Source: Mesorhizobium sp. WSM4313
GTDB taxonomy: Bacteria; Pseudomonadota; Alphaproteobacteria; Rhizobiales; Rhizobiaceae
NCBI RefSeq assembly: GCF_002294725.1
Contig: NZ_NSFT01000001.1
Coordinates: 806,001-870,000, forward strand
Reading direction: 5' to 3'
Length of the DNA stretch: 64,000 nucleotides
Below the pieces are notes generated by a model that saw nothing but the letters and a program-made list of their open reading frames with translations, made no database searches and had not been told where the DNA came from. The position numbers were made by a program, and so were the translations under genes. Below, piece after piece: positions 43,669 through 54,843 of this stretch; position 1 is the first letter of the stretch; each line of letters begins with the position of its first letter.

Positions 43669-44853
43669 ATGTTCGAGACCCTGCAGCCCGCGCCCGCCGA
43701 CAAGATCCTTGCCTTGATCGGCCTTTATCGCAACGACCCACGGCCCGGCAAAGTCGACCTCGGCGTCGGCGTCTACAAGGATATCGACGGCAAGACGCCG
43801 GTGATGCGCGCGGTGCGCGAGGCCGAGAAGCGGCTGCTGGCGAGCCAGGACACCAAAACCTATCTCGGCCTTGCCGGCGACACCGGCTTCAACGCCGCCA
43901 TGATCAAGCTCGCCTTTGGCGAGAAGGCCGACCATTCGCGCATCCGCGCGGCACAGGCGCCGGGCGGATCGGGCGCGCTCAGGCTGGTGGCCGAGCTCGT
44001 GCAGCGCACGCGCCCCGGCGCGACGGTTTGGCTGTCCGATCCGACCTGGCCGAACCATCTGCCGGTGATGCGCGCCGCTGGTCTGCAGGTTCGCGACTAT
44101 CCCTATTTCGATGCCAGATCGGGCGCTGTCCGCTTCGACGAGATGCTAGCGGCGCTGAAAGTTGCCAACAGCGGCGATGTCGTGCTCCTGCATGGCTGCT
44201 GTCACAACCCGACCGGCGCCAACCTCGATATCGCGCAGTGGGCCAAGGTCGCCGATGTGCTTTTGGAGCGCGGCTTGCTGCCTTTCGTCGACATCGCCTA
44301 TCAGGGCTTTGGCGAAGGCCTCGATGCCGACGCCGCCGGTCTGCGGCTGCTGGCCGGCAAGGTGCCGGAAATGGTCGTCGCCTCGAGCTGCTCGAAGAAT
44401 TTCGCCGTCTATCGCGACCGCGTGGGCGCGGCGATGATCATGGCCAAGGACGGCGCGCAGGCAGATGTGGCGATGAGCCAGATGCTGGCGGCGGCGCGCG
44501 CGCTGTATTCGATGCCGCCGGATCACGGCGCGGCGGCGGTGCGGATGGTGCTCGAAGACGCCGGCCTGAAAAAGGACTGGGAGACGGAGCTCGAGGAGAT
44601 GCGGCTGCGCATGCTTCGGCTGCGTGTCGCGTTCGCCGAAGCGTTGCGCCGGCAATCCAATTCCGACCGCTTCGATTTCGTCGCCAGCCATCGCGGCATG
44701 TTTTCGAGGCTTGGGTTGACTGAGGCGCAGGTCGAACGCCTGCGTGCCGAGCACGCCGTCTATATGGTTGGCGACAGCCGCATCAATGTGGCCGGCCTGC
44801 CGGAGGACGGCATGGACGATCTCGCCAAGGCGATCGTCTCAGTGCTTGACTGA
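43669..44853 (+). CDS. Aromatic amino acid aminotransferase (class I)
   Basis: A 394-residue PLP enzyme of the AspC/TyrB subfamily (I-alpha). DLGVGVYKDIDGKTPVMRAVREAEK is its start region, CCHNPTGANLD near residue 180 is the N-P-T-G motif, and SSCSKNFAVYRDRVGA near 243 carries the PLP-binding Lys. It transfers amino groups between aromatic or dicarboxylic amino acids and 2-oxoglutarate. ATG 43669 has TTGGAGTCC upstream; an ATG-like start at 43633 is less likely. Confidence 0.92.
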   Translation: MFETLQPAPADKILALIGLYRNDPRPGKVDLGVGVYKDIDGKTPVMRAVREAEKRLLASQDTKTYLGLAGDTGFNAAMIKLAFGEKADHSRIRAAQAPGGSGALRLVAELVQRTRPGATVWLSDPTWPNHLPVMRAAGLQVRDYPYFDARSGAVRFDEMLAALKVANSGDVVLLHGCCHNPTGANLDIAQWAKVADVLLERGLLPFVDIAYQGFGEGLDADAAGLRLLAGKVPEMVVASSCSKNFAVYRDRVGAAMIMAKDGAQADVAMSQMLAAARALYSMPPDHGAAAVRMVLEDAGLKKDWETELEEMRLRMLRLRVAFAEALRRQSNSDRFDFVASHRGMFSRLGLTEAQVERLRAEHAVYMVGDSRINVAGLPEDGMDDLAKAIVSVLD

Positions 44854-44923
44854 GGCTGTGGACAACTCGTTTCGGTGTCCGGCCAGGATTGGTCGGACGC
44901 AGGCCGCGGGATAGGCTCAATTC

Positions 44924-45748
44924 ATGAAGCCCTCCAAGGACATTTCACGCCTGATCGAGATCATGGCGGCGCTGCGGGCGCCGAAGACCGGCTGCCCTTG
45001 GGATATCGAGCAGAATTTCGCTACCATCGCGCCCTACACGATCGAAGAAGCCTATGAAGTGGCCGACGCGATCGCGCGCGGCGATCTCGACGATCTGCGC
45101 GAGGAACTGGGCGATCTGCTGCTTCAGGTCGTCTATCACGCGCAGATGGCTGAGGAGATCGGCGAGTTCGCTTTCGGCGATGTCGTCGAGGCCATCACCA
45201 CCAAGATGATCCGCCGCCATCCGCACGTCTTCGGCGACGAGAAGGCGCGCAGCGCCGGCATGGCCAAGGGCATGTGGGAGAAGATCAAGACGGTTGAAAA
45301 AACCGAGAAGCGCGATGCCCGCATCGCCCGTGGTCTCGACCCGGAGGATCACGGCAAGGGCTATCTCGACAGCGTGCCGGTAGCGCTCCCTGCCCTGACG
45401 CGTGCCCTGAAACTGCAGGAAAAGGCGGCACGCGTCGGCTTCGACTGGAGCGAGGCAGCTCCCATCCTCGACAAGATAGAGGAAGAGATCGCCGAATTGC
45501 GCGAGGCGCTCGCCACCGGTGACGCCGCACCTATCAAGGACGAGTTCGGCGACATGCTGTTTGCTATCGTCAATCTCGGCCGCCACCTCAAGCTCGATTC
45601 CGAAGCCGCGCTCAGCGGCACCAACGAAAAGTTCCGTTCGCGATTCCACTATGTCGAGCGGGCTCTGGAGGCCTCGGGCAAGTCGCTGGAGAAGGCAACG
45701 CTCGACGAGATGGAGGCGCTCTGGCAGCAGGCCAAAAGCACCAAATAA
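44924..45748 (+). CDS. mazG: Nucleoside triphosphate pyrophosphohydrolase MazG
   Basis: A 274-residue all-helical enzyme with two MazG domains. The first has CPWDIEQNFATIAPYTIEEAYEV and EELGDLLLQVVYHAQ; the second has EEEIAELREAL and DEFGDMLFAIVNLGRHL, with the ExxE and ExxD metal motifs. It hydrolyses NTPs to NMP and pyrophosphate, cleaning abnormal nucleotides and lowering (p)ppGpp effects. Its stop is 8 bases from the hflX stop on the opposite strand, leaving almost no room for a terminator. Confidence 0.95.
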   Translation: MKPSKDISRLIEIMAALRAPKTGCPWDIEQNFATIAPYTIEEAYEVADAIARGDLDDLREELGDLLLQVVYHAQMAEEIGEFAFGDVVEAITTKMIRRHPHVFGDEKARSAGMAKGMWEKIKTVEKTEKRDARIARGLDPEDHGKGYLDSVPVALPALTRALKLQEKAARVGFDWSEAAPILDKIEEEIAELREALATGDAAPIKDEFGDMLFAIVNLGRHLKLDSEAALSGTNEKFRSRFHYVERALEASGKSLEKATLDEMEALWQQAKSTK

Positions 45749-45756
45749 ACAGCCGG

Positions 45757-47145
45757 TTAGCTGCCGCTCTTGCGATGCAGGCGGTTCTCTATCTCTTGCC
45801 TGGCGCTGTGCGTGGCTGTCAGCGAGAGCGTGACGCTGCCGTCTTCATTGTCGGTGCGCGAAACGACGTCGCCGTTGCGGTAGAGCCAGTCGACCTGGCC
45901 AAGCTGGGCGGGGCTCAACGTCACCGTCATCTTTTCCAGCTCGCCCGACACGCGCGTCTCGATGAGCGCTTTCAGCGCGTCGATTCCTTCGCCGGTGACG
46001 GCCGATATCGCGATCGGCGGCGCCTTGCCGCTGGCGCTCTCGGCAAGCAGTCGCTCGCGATTGCCTTCGTCGAGCAGGTCGACCTTGTTCCAGACCTCGA
46101 TCACGCGGTTCGCATCGGCAGCGTCGACGCCGAGATCGCCGAGGATGCGTTCGACGTCCTCGGCCTGGGCGGCGGTGTCCGGATCGGAGATGTCGCGCAG
46201 ATGCAGCACCAGATCCGCCTCGACGACTTCCTCCAGCGTTGCCCGGAAGGCCGCCACCAGATGCGTCGGCAGGTCGGAAATAAAGCCCACCGTGTCCGAC
46301 AGGATAACCGGCGTGCCGTGCGGTAGCCGCACGCGCCGCAGCGTCGGATCGAGCGTTGCGAAGAGCATGTCCTCGGCCAGCACCCCTGCCCCGGTAAGCC
46401 GGTTGAACAGCGTCGACTTGCCGGCATTGGTGTAGCCGACGATCGCTACGACCGGGAACGGCACCTTCTTGCGCTTGGCGCGGTGCAGGTCGCGCGTGCG
46501 CCGAACCGTCTCCAGCTCGTGCTTCAGCTTGGTGATCTTGTCCTGCAGGATGCGCCTATCGGATTCGATCTGGGTTTCGCCCGGACCGCCGAGGAAGCCG
46601 GCGCCGCCGCGCTGCCGCTCGAGGTGGGTCCAGCTCCGCACCAGACGACCCTTCTGATAGTTGAGATGCGCAAGCTCGACCTGCAGCGTGCCTTCCTTGG
46701 TGCGCGCCCGCTCGCCGAATATCTCGAGAATGAGCCCGGTGCGGTCGAGCACCTTGGCGTTCAGTTCCTTTTCGAGATTGCGCTGCTGCACCGGCGTCAG
46801 CGGATGGTCGACGATGACCAGCTCCGCCTTGCGCTCCTTCACGATATCTGCGAACTCGGCCACCTTGCCGCTGCCGAGCAGGGTGGCCGGCCGCGGATCG
46901 GCAACCGTCACCACCGCGGTGTGAACCGGGTTGAGATCGATGGCGCTGGCAAGCCCGACCGCTTCGTCGTGGCGTGCATCCGGCGAACGGCTCAGGCGCG
47001 GACGGCTCGACTCGTCGTCGCCGCGGGGCTGCCGGGTAAGCACCGGCACAATGACAACTGCGCGGGTCGGATCCTTGGATTCCGGCCCGAGTTGATGTCC
47101 TTGTTTTCCGCGAACGCTGCGGTCCGCGTCCTTATCACGTGCCAA
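45757..47145 (-). CDS. hflX: GTPase HflX
   Basis: A 462-residue GTPase. An N-terminal HflX domain (GLASAIDLNPVHTAVV to about residue 200, with TLLGSGKVAEFADIV) precedes the G domain: P-loop GYTNAGKSTLFN near 238, DTVGF near 283 and NKVD near 349. It dissociates ribosomes under stress. The start at 47145 is a TTG immediately after the hfq stop; the weak ribosome binding site is in the hfq 3' end, and a later start is possible as the first 30 residues are low-complexity and charged. Confidence 0.92.
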   Translation of the reverse strand: MARDKDADRSVRGKQGHQLGPESKDPTRAVVIVPVLTRQPRGDDESSRPRLSRSPDARHDEAVGLASAIDLNPVHTAVVTVADPRPATLLGSGKVAEFADIVKERKAELVIVDHPLTPVQQRNLEKELNAKVLDRTGLILEIFGERARTKEGTLQVELAHLNYQKGRLVRSWTHLERQRGGAGFLGGPGETQIESDRRILQDKITKLKHELETVRRTRDLHRAKRKKVPFPVVAIVGYTNAGKSTLFNRLTGAGVLAEDMLFATLDPTLRRVRLPHGTPVILSDTVGFISDLPTHLVAAFRATLEEVVEADLVLHLRDISDPDTAAQAEDVERILGDLGVDAADANRVIEVWNKVDLLDEGNRERLLAESASGKAPPIAISAVTGEGIDALKALIETRVSGELEKMTVTLSPAQLGQVDWLYRNGDVVSRTDNEDGSVTLSLTATHSARQEIENRLHRKSGS

Positions 47146-47391
47146 TCAGGCGCCCTGGCTTTCCTCGCCATCGAACATCTGAACCGGCTGGCTCGGCATG
47201 ATCGTGGAAATAGCGTGCTTGTAGACGAGCTGGGAGTGCCCGTCGCGCCGCAACAACACACAAAAATTGTCGAACGACGTGACGACCCCGGTCAGCTTCA
47301 CGCCGTTGATGAGGAAGATGGTAAGTGGATTTTTGCTCTTGCGAACTGAATTCAGGAACAGGTCCTGAAGGTTTTGCGATCGTTCCGCCAT
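47146..47391 (-). CDS. hfq: RNA chaperone Hfq
   Basis: An 81-residue Sm-like protein: [31 protein letters not shown] (Sm1) and the Sm2 motif VYKHAIST with the KH residues. It forms the hexamer that pairs small RNAs with mRNAs, and in rhizobia influences nitrogen fixation control. It heads hfq-hflX. A TTGACA lies 63 bases upstream. Confidence 0.96.
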   Translation of the reverse strand: MAERSQNLQDLFLNSVRKSKNPLTIFLINGVKLTGVVTSFDNFCVLLRRDGHSQLVYKHAISTIMPSQPVQMFDGEESQGA

Positions 47392-47430
47392 TTTTCTTGT
47401 CTTTCGCCGATCCCCTTCGGTTTACGGGCC

Positions 47431-47459
47431 AATGCGCCAAATTACGAGGCACCTGTCAA
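47431..47459 (-). promoter_or_regulatory. Possible hfq promoter
   Basis: TTGACA (minus strand, 47459-47454) followed by a 17-base spacer and CGCATT. The -35 box is consensus, the -10 box poor. It fits an hfq-specific promoter in the 143-base gap after the transaminase gene. Confidence 0.35.
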
Positions 47460-47474
47460 GCGCGCAAACCCCCT

Positions 47475-47494
47475 CTTGCCGACACAATGGCAAG
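47475..47494 (-). other. Hairpin between the transaminase gene and hfq
   Basis: CTTGCC-N8-GGCAAG, 41 to 60 bases past the transaminase stop. Too short and lacking T to be a sure terminator; it may shape the 3' end of the ntr-dat transcript. Confidence 0.3.
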
Positions 47495-47534
47495 CAGAAT
47501 GAGATAGTTGAGGTTACTTCCAGTTGTGCGGTTA

Positions 47535-48398
47535 TCAGGCTGGACTTTTTTCCGCAACGTGAAAAAAGGCCTGCCGCAACGAAAGTGTCATCGAACCGGG
47601 ATGGCCATTTGCGACCGGCGCCCCGTCGATTTCGACCACCGGCATGGCGATTGTGGTCGCCGAACTGATGAATGCTTCCCTTGCCGCCTTGGCTTCGGCG
47701 ACCGAAAACCCGCGTTCCTCGATCTTGAGGCCAAGCTTGGCGGCGACATCGAAAAGCGTCGTACGAGTGATGCCGCGCAGGATGCCATGCTCGGCCGGCC
47801 GGGTCACAAGGACGCCGTCCCGGGTGACGATCCAGGCGTTGGACGAGCCGCCTTCCTTGACGTTGCCGTCGGTGTCGACGAACCACGCTTCCTGGGCGCC
47901 GGCTTCCTTGGCCTTCTGCTTGGCGAGCACATTGGGCAAGAGGCCGGTGCTCTTGATGTCGACGCGGTCCCAGCGATTCTCCGGGACGGTGATGACCTTG
48001 ATGCCGGTCTCCACCCGCTTCGCGCTCGCGGCCGGATCGGCTTTCCTGGCGGTTATGACCAGGGAAGGCCTTGTGCCCGCGGGCGGAAACACGAACTCGC
48101 GGCTGGCGACGCCGCGGGTCACCTGCACATAGACAAGGCCGTCGACCACGCCGTTGCGATTGACCACTTCGCGCAACAGCATCGGCAGGACGCTTTCCGA
48201 GACCGGCCAGGCGATGGACAGTTCCTTCAGCGAGCGCTTGAGCCTGGCAAGATGGCGCGGCATGTCGACGATATGGCCGCGCGCCACCTCGCAGACCTCA
48301 TAGACCCCGTCCGCGAACTGGTAGCCGCGATCCTCGATGTGGACGCTGGCTTGAGCATGGACGACATAGCGCCCGTTGACATAGGCAATGCGCGGCAT
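47535..48398 (-). CDS. dat: D-amino acid transaminase
   Basis: A 287-residue class IV PLP aminotransferase. Features are RGYQFADGVYEV near residue 23, the PLP Lys in VDIKSTGLLPNVLAKQ near 145, and DGNVKEGGSSNAWIV near 176. It matches bacterial D-alanine transaminases rather than branched-chain IlvE by the N-terminal MPRIAYVNGRYV and by FADGVYE. The second ATG (48398) is taken because TGAGG is correctly spaced from it; 48404 is the alternative. It lies 81 bases after ntrX. Confidence 0.88.
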   Translation of the reverse strand: MPRIAYVNGRYVVHAQASVHIEDRGYQFADGVYEVCEVARGHIVDMPRHLARLKRSLKELSIAWPVSESVLPMLLREVVNRNGVVDGLVYVQVTRGVASREFVFPPAGTRPSLVITARKADPAASAKRVETGIKVITVPENRWDRVDIKSTGLLPNVLAKQKAKEAGAQEAWFVDTDGNVKEGGSSNAWIVTRDGVLVTRPAEHGILRGITRTTLFDVAAKLGLKIEERGFSVAEAKAAREAFISSATTIAMPVVEIDGAPVANGHPGSMTLSLRQAFFHVAEKSPA

Positions 48399-48479
48399 GG
48401 GCATCCTCAGGAAAATGTCCGGCTTTCTTAGGCGATTCCGCCCCTGCCGTAATGAACAATCGCGTGGGCCAAGGGCTCG

Positions 48480-49841
48480 CTACACACCCAGCGACTTCAG
48501 CTTGCGGTGAAGTGCCGATCGTTCCATGCCGATGAACTCGGCGGTCTTCGAGATATTGCCGCCGAAGCGGTTGATCTGGGCGATCAGGTAGTCCTTCTCG
48601 AATTGCTCGCGGGCCTCGCGCAGCGGCAGCGCCATGATGTGCTGGTCCGACTGGTTGGGCGTACGCGGCATGACGTCGCCGATCTCGGACGGCAGAAGGT
48701 CGGCGGTGATCGGCGCATCGGCGTCTTCGCCACGCGCCAGGATCATCAGCCGCTCGACATTGTTACGCAATTGGCGAACGTTGCCCGGCCAGTTGTGCGC
48801 CTGCAGCACGGCCAGCGCATCGTCGCCGATGCGGCGCGGCCTTATGCCGGCCTGGCGCGCGATCTGCTTCATGAAGTTGTCGACGAGGTAGGGAATGTCC
48901 TCGCGCCGCTCAGCGAGCCCCGGCACTATGACCGGAACCACCGCCAGGCGATGGTAAAGATCCTCGCGGAAGCGGCCGTCGGCGATCATTGCTTCGAGGT
49001 TCTGCGAGGTCGAGGAAATGATGCGGACATCGACCTTGACGCGCTTGGTGCCGCCTACCCGCTCGAATTGCTGCTCGACCAGCACGCGCAGGATCTTGTT
49101 TTGCGTTTCGCGCGGCATATCGGCGACTTCGTCGATGTAGAGGATGCCGCGATGCGCCTCCTCCAGCGCGCCGACCTTGCGCTCGGTGCCGTTCGATTCG
49201 GTACCGAACAGCTCGATCTCCATGCGCTCGGGCGTGATGGTGGCCGCGCTCAGCGTGACGAAGGGACCGGACTTGCGCGACGACAGCGTGTGGATGGCCC
49301 GCGCCGTCAGTTCCTTGCCTGAGCCGGAGGGGCCGATGATCATGACGCGGCTGTTGGTCGGCGCGACGCGCTCGATGGTCTGCCGCAGCTGGCTCATCGC
49401 CGACGACATGCCGATCAGGTCGAAAGTCTCGCCGCTGCGCTGCTTGAGGTCGGAGACCTCGCGCCGCAGCTTGGACGTTTCCAGGGCGCGCTCGGCGATC
49501 AGGATGAGGCGATCGGCCTTGAACGGCTTCTCGATGAAATCATACGCGCCGCGCCGGATGGCCGACACCGCCGTTTCGATGTTGCCGTGGCCGGAGATCA
49601 TGACCACCGGCATGTTCGGATGCATGGTCTTGATCTCGTCGAGCAGCGCCAGGCCATCGAGGCGCGAGCCCTGCAGCCAGATATCGAGGAAAATCAGCCG
49701 CGGCGCGCGATCGGCAATCGCCGCAAGCGCGCTGTCGGCATCATGGGCCGTGCGGGTTTCGTGACCCTCGTCGCTCAATATACCGGCGACAAGTTCGCGG
49801 ATGTCTTCCTCGTCATCGACGATGAGAATGTCAGACGCCAT
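48480..49841 (-). CDS. ntrX: Nitrogen regulation response regulator NtrX
   Basis: A 453-residue regulator. Receiver domain residues 1-120 with phospho-Asp D53 in FLDIWLQG; AAA+ domain with GPSGSGKELTAR near 168; C-terminal Fis-type helix-turn-helix NISKTAEFIGMERSALHRKL. The GAFTGA loop that contacts sigma-54 is missing: the region reads ELFGTESNGTERKVGALEEAHRG. Alphaproteobacterial NtrX commonly lacks it, so it probably acts at sigma-70 promoters. It overlaps ntrY by 11 bases. Confidence 0.95.
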   Translation of the reverse strand: MASDILIVDDEEDIRELVAGILSDEGHETRTAHDADSALAAIADRAPRLIFLDIWLQGSRLDGLALLDEIKTMHPNMPVVMISGHGNIETAVSAIRRGAYDFIEKPFKADRLILIAERALETSKLRREVSDLKQRSGETFDLIGMSSAMSQLRQTIERVAPTNSRVMIIGPSGSGKELTARAIHTLSSRKSGPFVTLSAATITPERMEIELFGTESNGTERKVGALEEAHRGILYIDEVADMPRETQNKILRVLVEQQFERVGGTKRVKVDVRIISSTSQNLEAMIADGRFREDLYHRLAVVPVIVPGLAERREDIPYLVDNFMKQIARQAGIRPRRIGDDALAVLQAHNWPGNVRQLRNNVERLMILARGEDADAPITADLLPSEIGDVMPRTPNQSDQHIMALPLREAREQFEKDYLIAQINRFGGNISKTAEFIGMERSALHRKLKSLGV

Positions 49842-52122
49842 TACCGACCTTTTCAGTTTCTCGTTCGTGTTCGCTTCGACCTTCACCGCGTGGCGGCGCG
49901 GCTACGATCGTGGCCGGGGGCAGGATGATCGAGATCATCGCGCCCCGGCCGCCATGAAAATCCGCTGGCGCGTCGTGCAATTCGAGACGGCCGCCATGGT
50001 CCTCCACGATCTTTTTGACGATAGCGAGGCCAAGCCCGGTGCCCTTCTCGCGCGTCGTCATATAGGGCTCGAGAAGCCTTTGACGATTCTCGCGCGGCAG
50101 CCCCTTGCCGTTATCGATAACGTCGATTCGTATGGCGCCATCTTGCCGTCCAGCCTGAATCCGGATTGTGCCGCCCGAACGGTCCTGCGCATCAAGTCCG
50201 TCGATCGCCTCGGCCGCGTTCTTGATGACGTTGCCGAAGGCCTGAGCCATCAGGCGGCTGTCGAAAGTGCCTTTCAACGGCTCACTGCCGAAATCGCGCT
50301 GGAAGGCAATGTCCGAGCGGCTGACCTCGACCAGGAAAGACGCCTCGCGCAACGACTCACGAAGGTCGATCGCCTTCATCTCCGGCTTCGGCATGCGGGC
50401 GAAGGCCGAGAATTCGTCGACCATGCGGCCGATGTCCTCGACCTGGCGGATGATGGTGTCGGTGCACTGGTCGAACACCTCGCGATCCTCGGTGATGACC
50501 TTGCCGTAGCGGCGCCTGATGCGCTCGGCCGAAAGCTGGATCGGCGTCAGCGGGTTCTTGATCTCATGCGCGATGCGCCGCGCCACATCGGCCCAGGCCG
50601 ACGAACGCTGCGCCTGGACGAGATCGGTGATGTCGTCGACCGTCACCACATAGGATTTCTCTTCTTCGCCGTCGTCGCCGGATTCGACCGTTACCTGGAC
50701 ATTGAAGGTGCGCTCCAGACCGGTGCGGAAGAAGGTCACCTGCTCGCGATAGACCGGCTTGCCGGACTGCCGCCCGATCTCGAACACGCGACCGACAAGC
50801 GGCAGGACTGTCGAAAGGTTCTGGCCGAGCGCCGCATTCGCCGAAATCGTCAGCATGGTCTCGGCCGAGCGATTGACGATGGTGATGATGCCGTAGGGGT
50901 CGACGCCGATGACGCCGGCAGTGACGCCGGCAAGCACCGCCTCGGAGAAACGCCGGCGCTCGTCGATCAGATCCTTGGCCGAGAGCAGCTCGTTGCGTTG
51001 CGATTTGAGCTCCAGGATCATGTTGTTGAAGGTCTCGCCGAGCGAGGCGACGTCGCCATCGGACTGGCGCACTGGAACGGCAACGTCGAGATTGCCGGTC
51101 GCCACCTCGTCGGCGGCGCCGATCAGCTGGCGGATCGGCCGCACGATCCGGTCTGCGACCGCGATGCCAGTCCAGATCGCCGAAAGTGTGATGATCAGCG
51201 TGAGCGACAGATAAGGCAACGCGAAGGCGACCTGCGAGGTCCGGCGGTTGTCTTCCAGGTTGCGGTATTCGTCGGTGTTGCCCCTGACGATCTGGCGCGC
51301 CTTGATCACGTCGGGATCAACCAGCCGGATCGTGTAGAGGTAAAGCCCTTCGATCTCGCGCAGCTTGATAATGGCGCCCATGATGTTGCGGGTGCGCGGT
51401 TCTATCAGCACCGGCTTGCCCTCGGCCGCGGTGTCGACAGCGCCCGAGGGCGGCTCGGGCATGGGGAAGTCGGCGTCGGTCTTGGCGTTCATGACGAACG
51501 AGCCGTCCGGCTTGATAAGGGCCGCATGCGCCAGGCCGCGCCCGACGGCCTCCTTGTTCAACAGATCGAGGAAACCGCCCTTGTCGAGACCGTAAAGCGT
51601 GCGCGAGGCATCGAGATCGTATGCCATCGACAATGTCGTGCCCTGCAGGTTACGCGCGTTCTCCTGCACATAGGCGTCGGCGATCGACAGCGACGAGTTG
51701 ACGATCGTCTTGGTGCGGATTTCGAACCAGCGGTCGAGGCCGATGTCGAGCGTGATCGAGGCGATGATCGCCACCATGATGGCCGGAATGGCGGCAACCA
51801 GTGCGAACATGGCGACGATGCGCACATGCAGCCGCGAGGCAGCCCTGCCGTGGCGCCGTGCCAGAACGATGCGACGCACCTCGCGGGCGATCAAGGCGAT
51901 GAGGAACAGCACAAAGACGGCATTGGCCGCGATCAGGGCCCAGGTCGCGTCAGCGGTCGGCGCGATCGGCGTTGCGCCGACCAGGATCGCAAACGATATG
52001 GCCGCCGTGATCACCGCGCCGGCAATGGCGACCACGCCGGGCAACGCCAGCAACCGTCGCCCGTCACGCGTGCCGGTCTGGTTGAAAAGCGGTTGGGTCA
52101 GGGTCGGAGCCTCAGCTGCCAT
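49831..52122 (-). CDS. ntrY: Sensor histidine kinase NtrY
   Basis: A 763-residue membrane sensor. About three N-terminal helices (residues 27-125) and one near 312-332 bracket a periplasmic region, followed by HAMP, PAS (about 370-480), the HisKA box with phospho-His H519 in [13 protein letters not shown], and the ATPase with NVIKNAAEAIDG and GTGLGLAIVKKIVEDHGG. It phosphorylates NtrX and has been tied to redox and nitrogen sensing in related genera. The ntrY-ntrX overlap indicates strict co-expression. Confidence 0.95.
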   Translation of the reverse strand: MAAEAPTLTQPLFNQTGTRDGRRLLALPGVVAIAGAVITAAISFAILVGATPIAPTADATWALIAANAVFVLFLIALIAREVRRIVLARRHGRAASRLHVRIVAMFALVAAIPAIMVAIIASITLDIGLDRWFEIRTKTIVNSSLSIADAYVQENARNLQGTTLSMAYDLDASRTLYGLDKGGFLDLLNKEAVGRGLAHAALIKPDGSFVMNAKTDADFPMPEPPSGAVDTAAEGKPVLIEPRTRNIMGAIIKLREIEGLYLYTIRLVDPDVIKARQIVRGNTDEYRNLEDNRRTSQVAFALPYLSLTLIITLSAIWTGIAVADRIVRPIRQLIGAADEVATGNLDVAVPVRQSDGDVASLGETFNNMILELKSQRNELLSAKDLIDERRRFSEAVLAGVTAGVIGVDPYGIITIVNRSAETMLTISANAALGQNLSTVLPLVGRVFEIGRQSGKPVYREQVTFFRTGLERTFNVQVTVESGDDGEEEKSYVVTVDDITDLVQAQRSSAWADVARRIAHEIKNPLTPIQLSAERIRRRYGKVITEDREVFDQCTDTIIRQVEDIGRMVDEFSAFARMPKPEMKAIDLRESLREASFLVEVSRSDIAFQRDFGSEPLKGTFDSRLMAQAFGNVIKNAAEAIDGLDAQDRSGGTIRIQAGRQDGAIRIDVIDNGKGLPRENRQRLLEPYMTTREKGTGLGLAIVKKIVEDHGGRLELHDAPADFHGGRGAMISIILPPATIVAAPPRGEGRSEHERETEKVGNGV

Positions 52123-52243
52123 GTCGCGGTACAGAGTCGGTCATCGCGTCGGATGTATGCAACGCATTGTGGCGATTATGCAACAAGTGTGGCCGGGAAG
52201 ATAATCTTTCCCAGACAAAATTCACCGGCGGGACGAGGTGACG

Positions 52244-53700
<1,457 letters not shown>

Positions 53701-53704
<4 letters not shown>

Positions 53705-54843
53705 GTGCGGTCTCCTTCAGCTTCATCGCCGGCGCTTGGTGCGGCCTCCTTCCAGGCTGGAAGCAGGATGCGAAACGTCGTCCCGCGCGGCGTCGAATCG
53801 CATTCGATGATGCCGCCATGCTCGCCGACGATCTTGGCGACCAGCGCAAGGCCAAGTCCGGAGCCGTTCGGCTTGGTGGTGATGAACGGATCGAACAGGA
53901 TCGGCAGGATGTCCTCGGAAACGCCTGGACCGTTGTCATGCACGCAGAATTCCAGCGGCAACGACACCCGGTCCTGCGTTCCGGGTACCGAGACGCGGAT
54001 GCCTGGGCGGAAGGCCGTCGACAGCGCGATCTCGCCTTGCGGGTCGGCGCCGATCGCCTCGGCGGCGTTCTTGACCAGGTTGAGGAAGACCTGGACCAGT
54101 TGATCGCGGTTGGCGAAGACCGGAGGCAATGATGGATCATATTCCTCCAAGATCTTGATCCGTCTTGCAAAACCGTTCTTGGCAATCGCCTTCACATGGT
54201 CGAGCACGACATGGATGTTGACCGGATAGCGTTCGATCGGCCGCTCATCGGAGAACACTTCCATGCGGTCGACCAGTGAGACGATGCGGTCGGTCTCGTC
54301 GGTGATCAGGCGGGTCAGCGCGCGATCTTCATCGGAGGCGGAAAGCTCGAGCAACTGGGCGGCGCCGCGGATGCCGGAGAGCGGGTTCTTGATTTCATGC
54401 GCCAGCATCGCGGCAAGACCGGTGACGGAGCGCGCTGCGCCGCGATGCGTCATCTGGCGGTCGATCTTGTCGGCCATCGACCGTTCCTGGAACATGACGA
54501 CGACCGAGCCCGGAAATTCCGGCACCGGCGCGACATAGAGATCGACCATCTTTTCGATGCCGAGGCGCGGCGACGAGACGTCGACGCGGTATTCGTTGAC
54601 CGGCGCGCGGCGTTCGCGCACCTGGTCGACCAGCGTCAGCAACGGACTCCCGAAGGGCACCAGCTTGGACAGCGTGTTGCGGGCGAGCATATTCGCGCTG
54701 GAGCGGAAGAAGTCCTCGGCATCGGCGTTGGCGAATGTGATGAAGCCGTCCGGATCGACCATGATCACCGGGCGGCGGATGGTGTTGAGCACGATGTTGG
54801 CGGCATCCGCCATATCGGCCTGGTGTGGCACGTCCGCCTTCAT
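53701..54843 (-). CDS. ntrB: Nitrogen regulation histidine kinase NtrB (NR-II)
   Basis: A 380-residue soluble kinase: an N-terminal PAS domain (about residues 15-120), the phospho-His H149 in [21 protein letters not shown], and the ATPase domain with [18 protein letters not shown] and [18 protein letters not shown]. It phosphorylates or dephosphorylates NtrC under control of PII protein. Four-base overlaps on both sides (dusB and ntrC) make a tight dusB-ntrB-ntrC unit. Confidence 0.96.

Noticed and set aside
48480-49841. NtrX without GAFTGA as a novelty
   Set aside because: As far as I know this is usual for alphaproteobacterial NtrX, so it is recorded in the gene entry but not as a finding.
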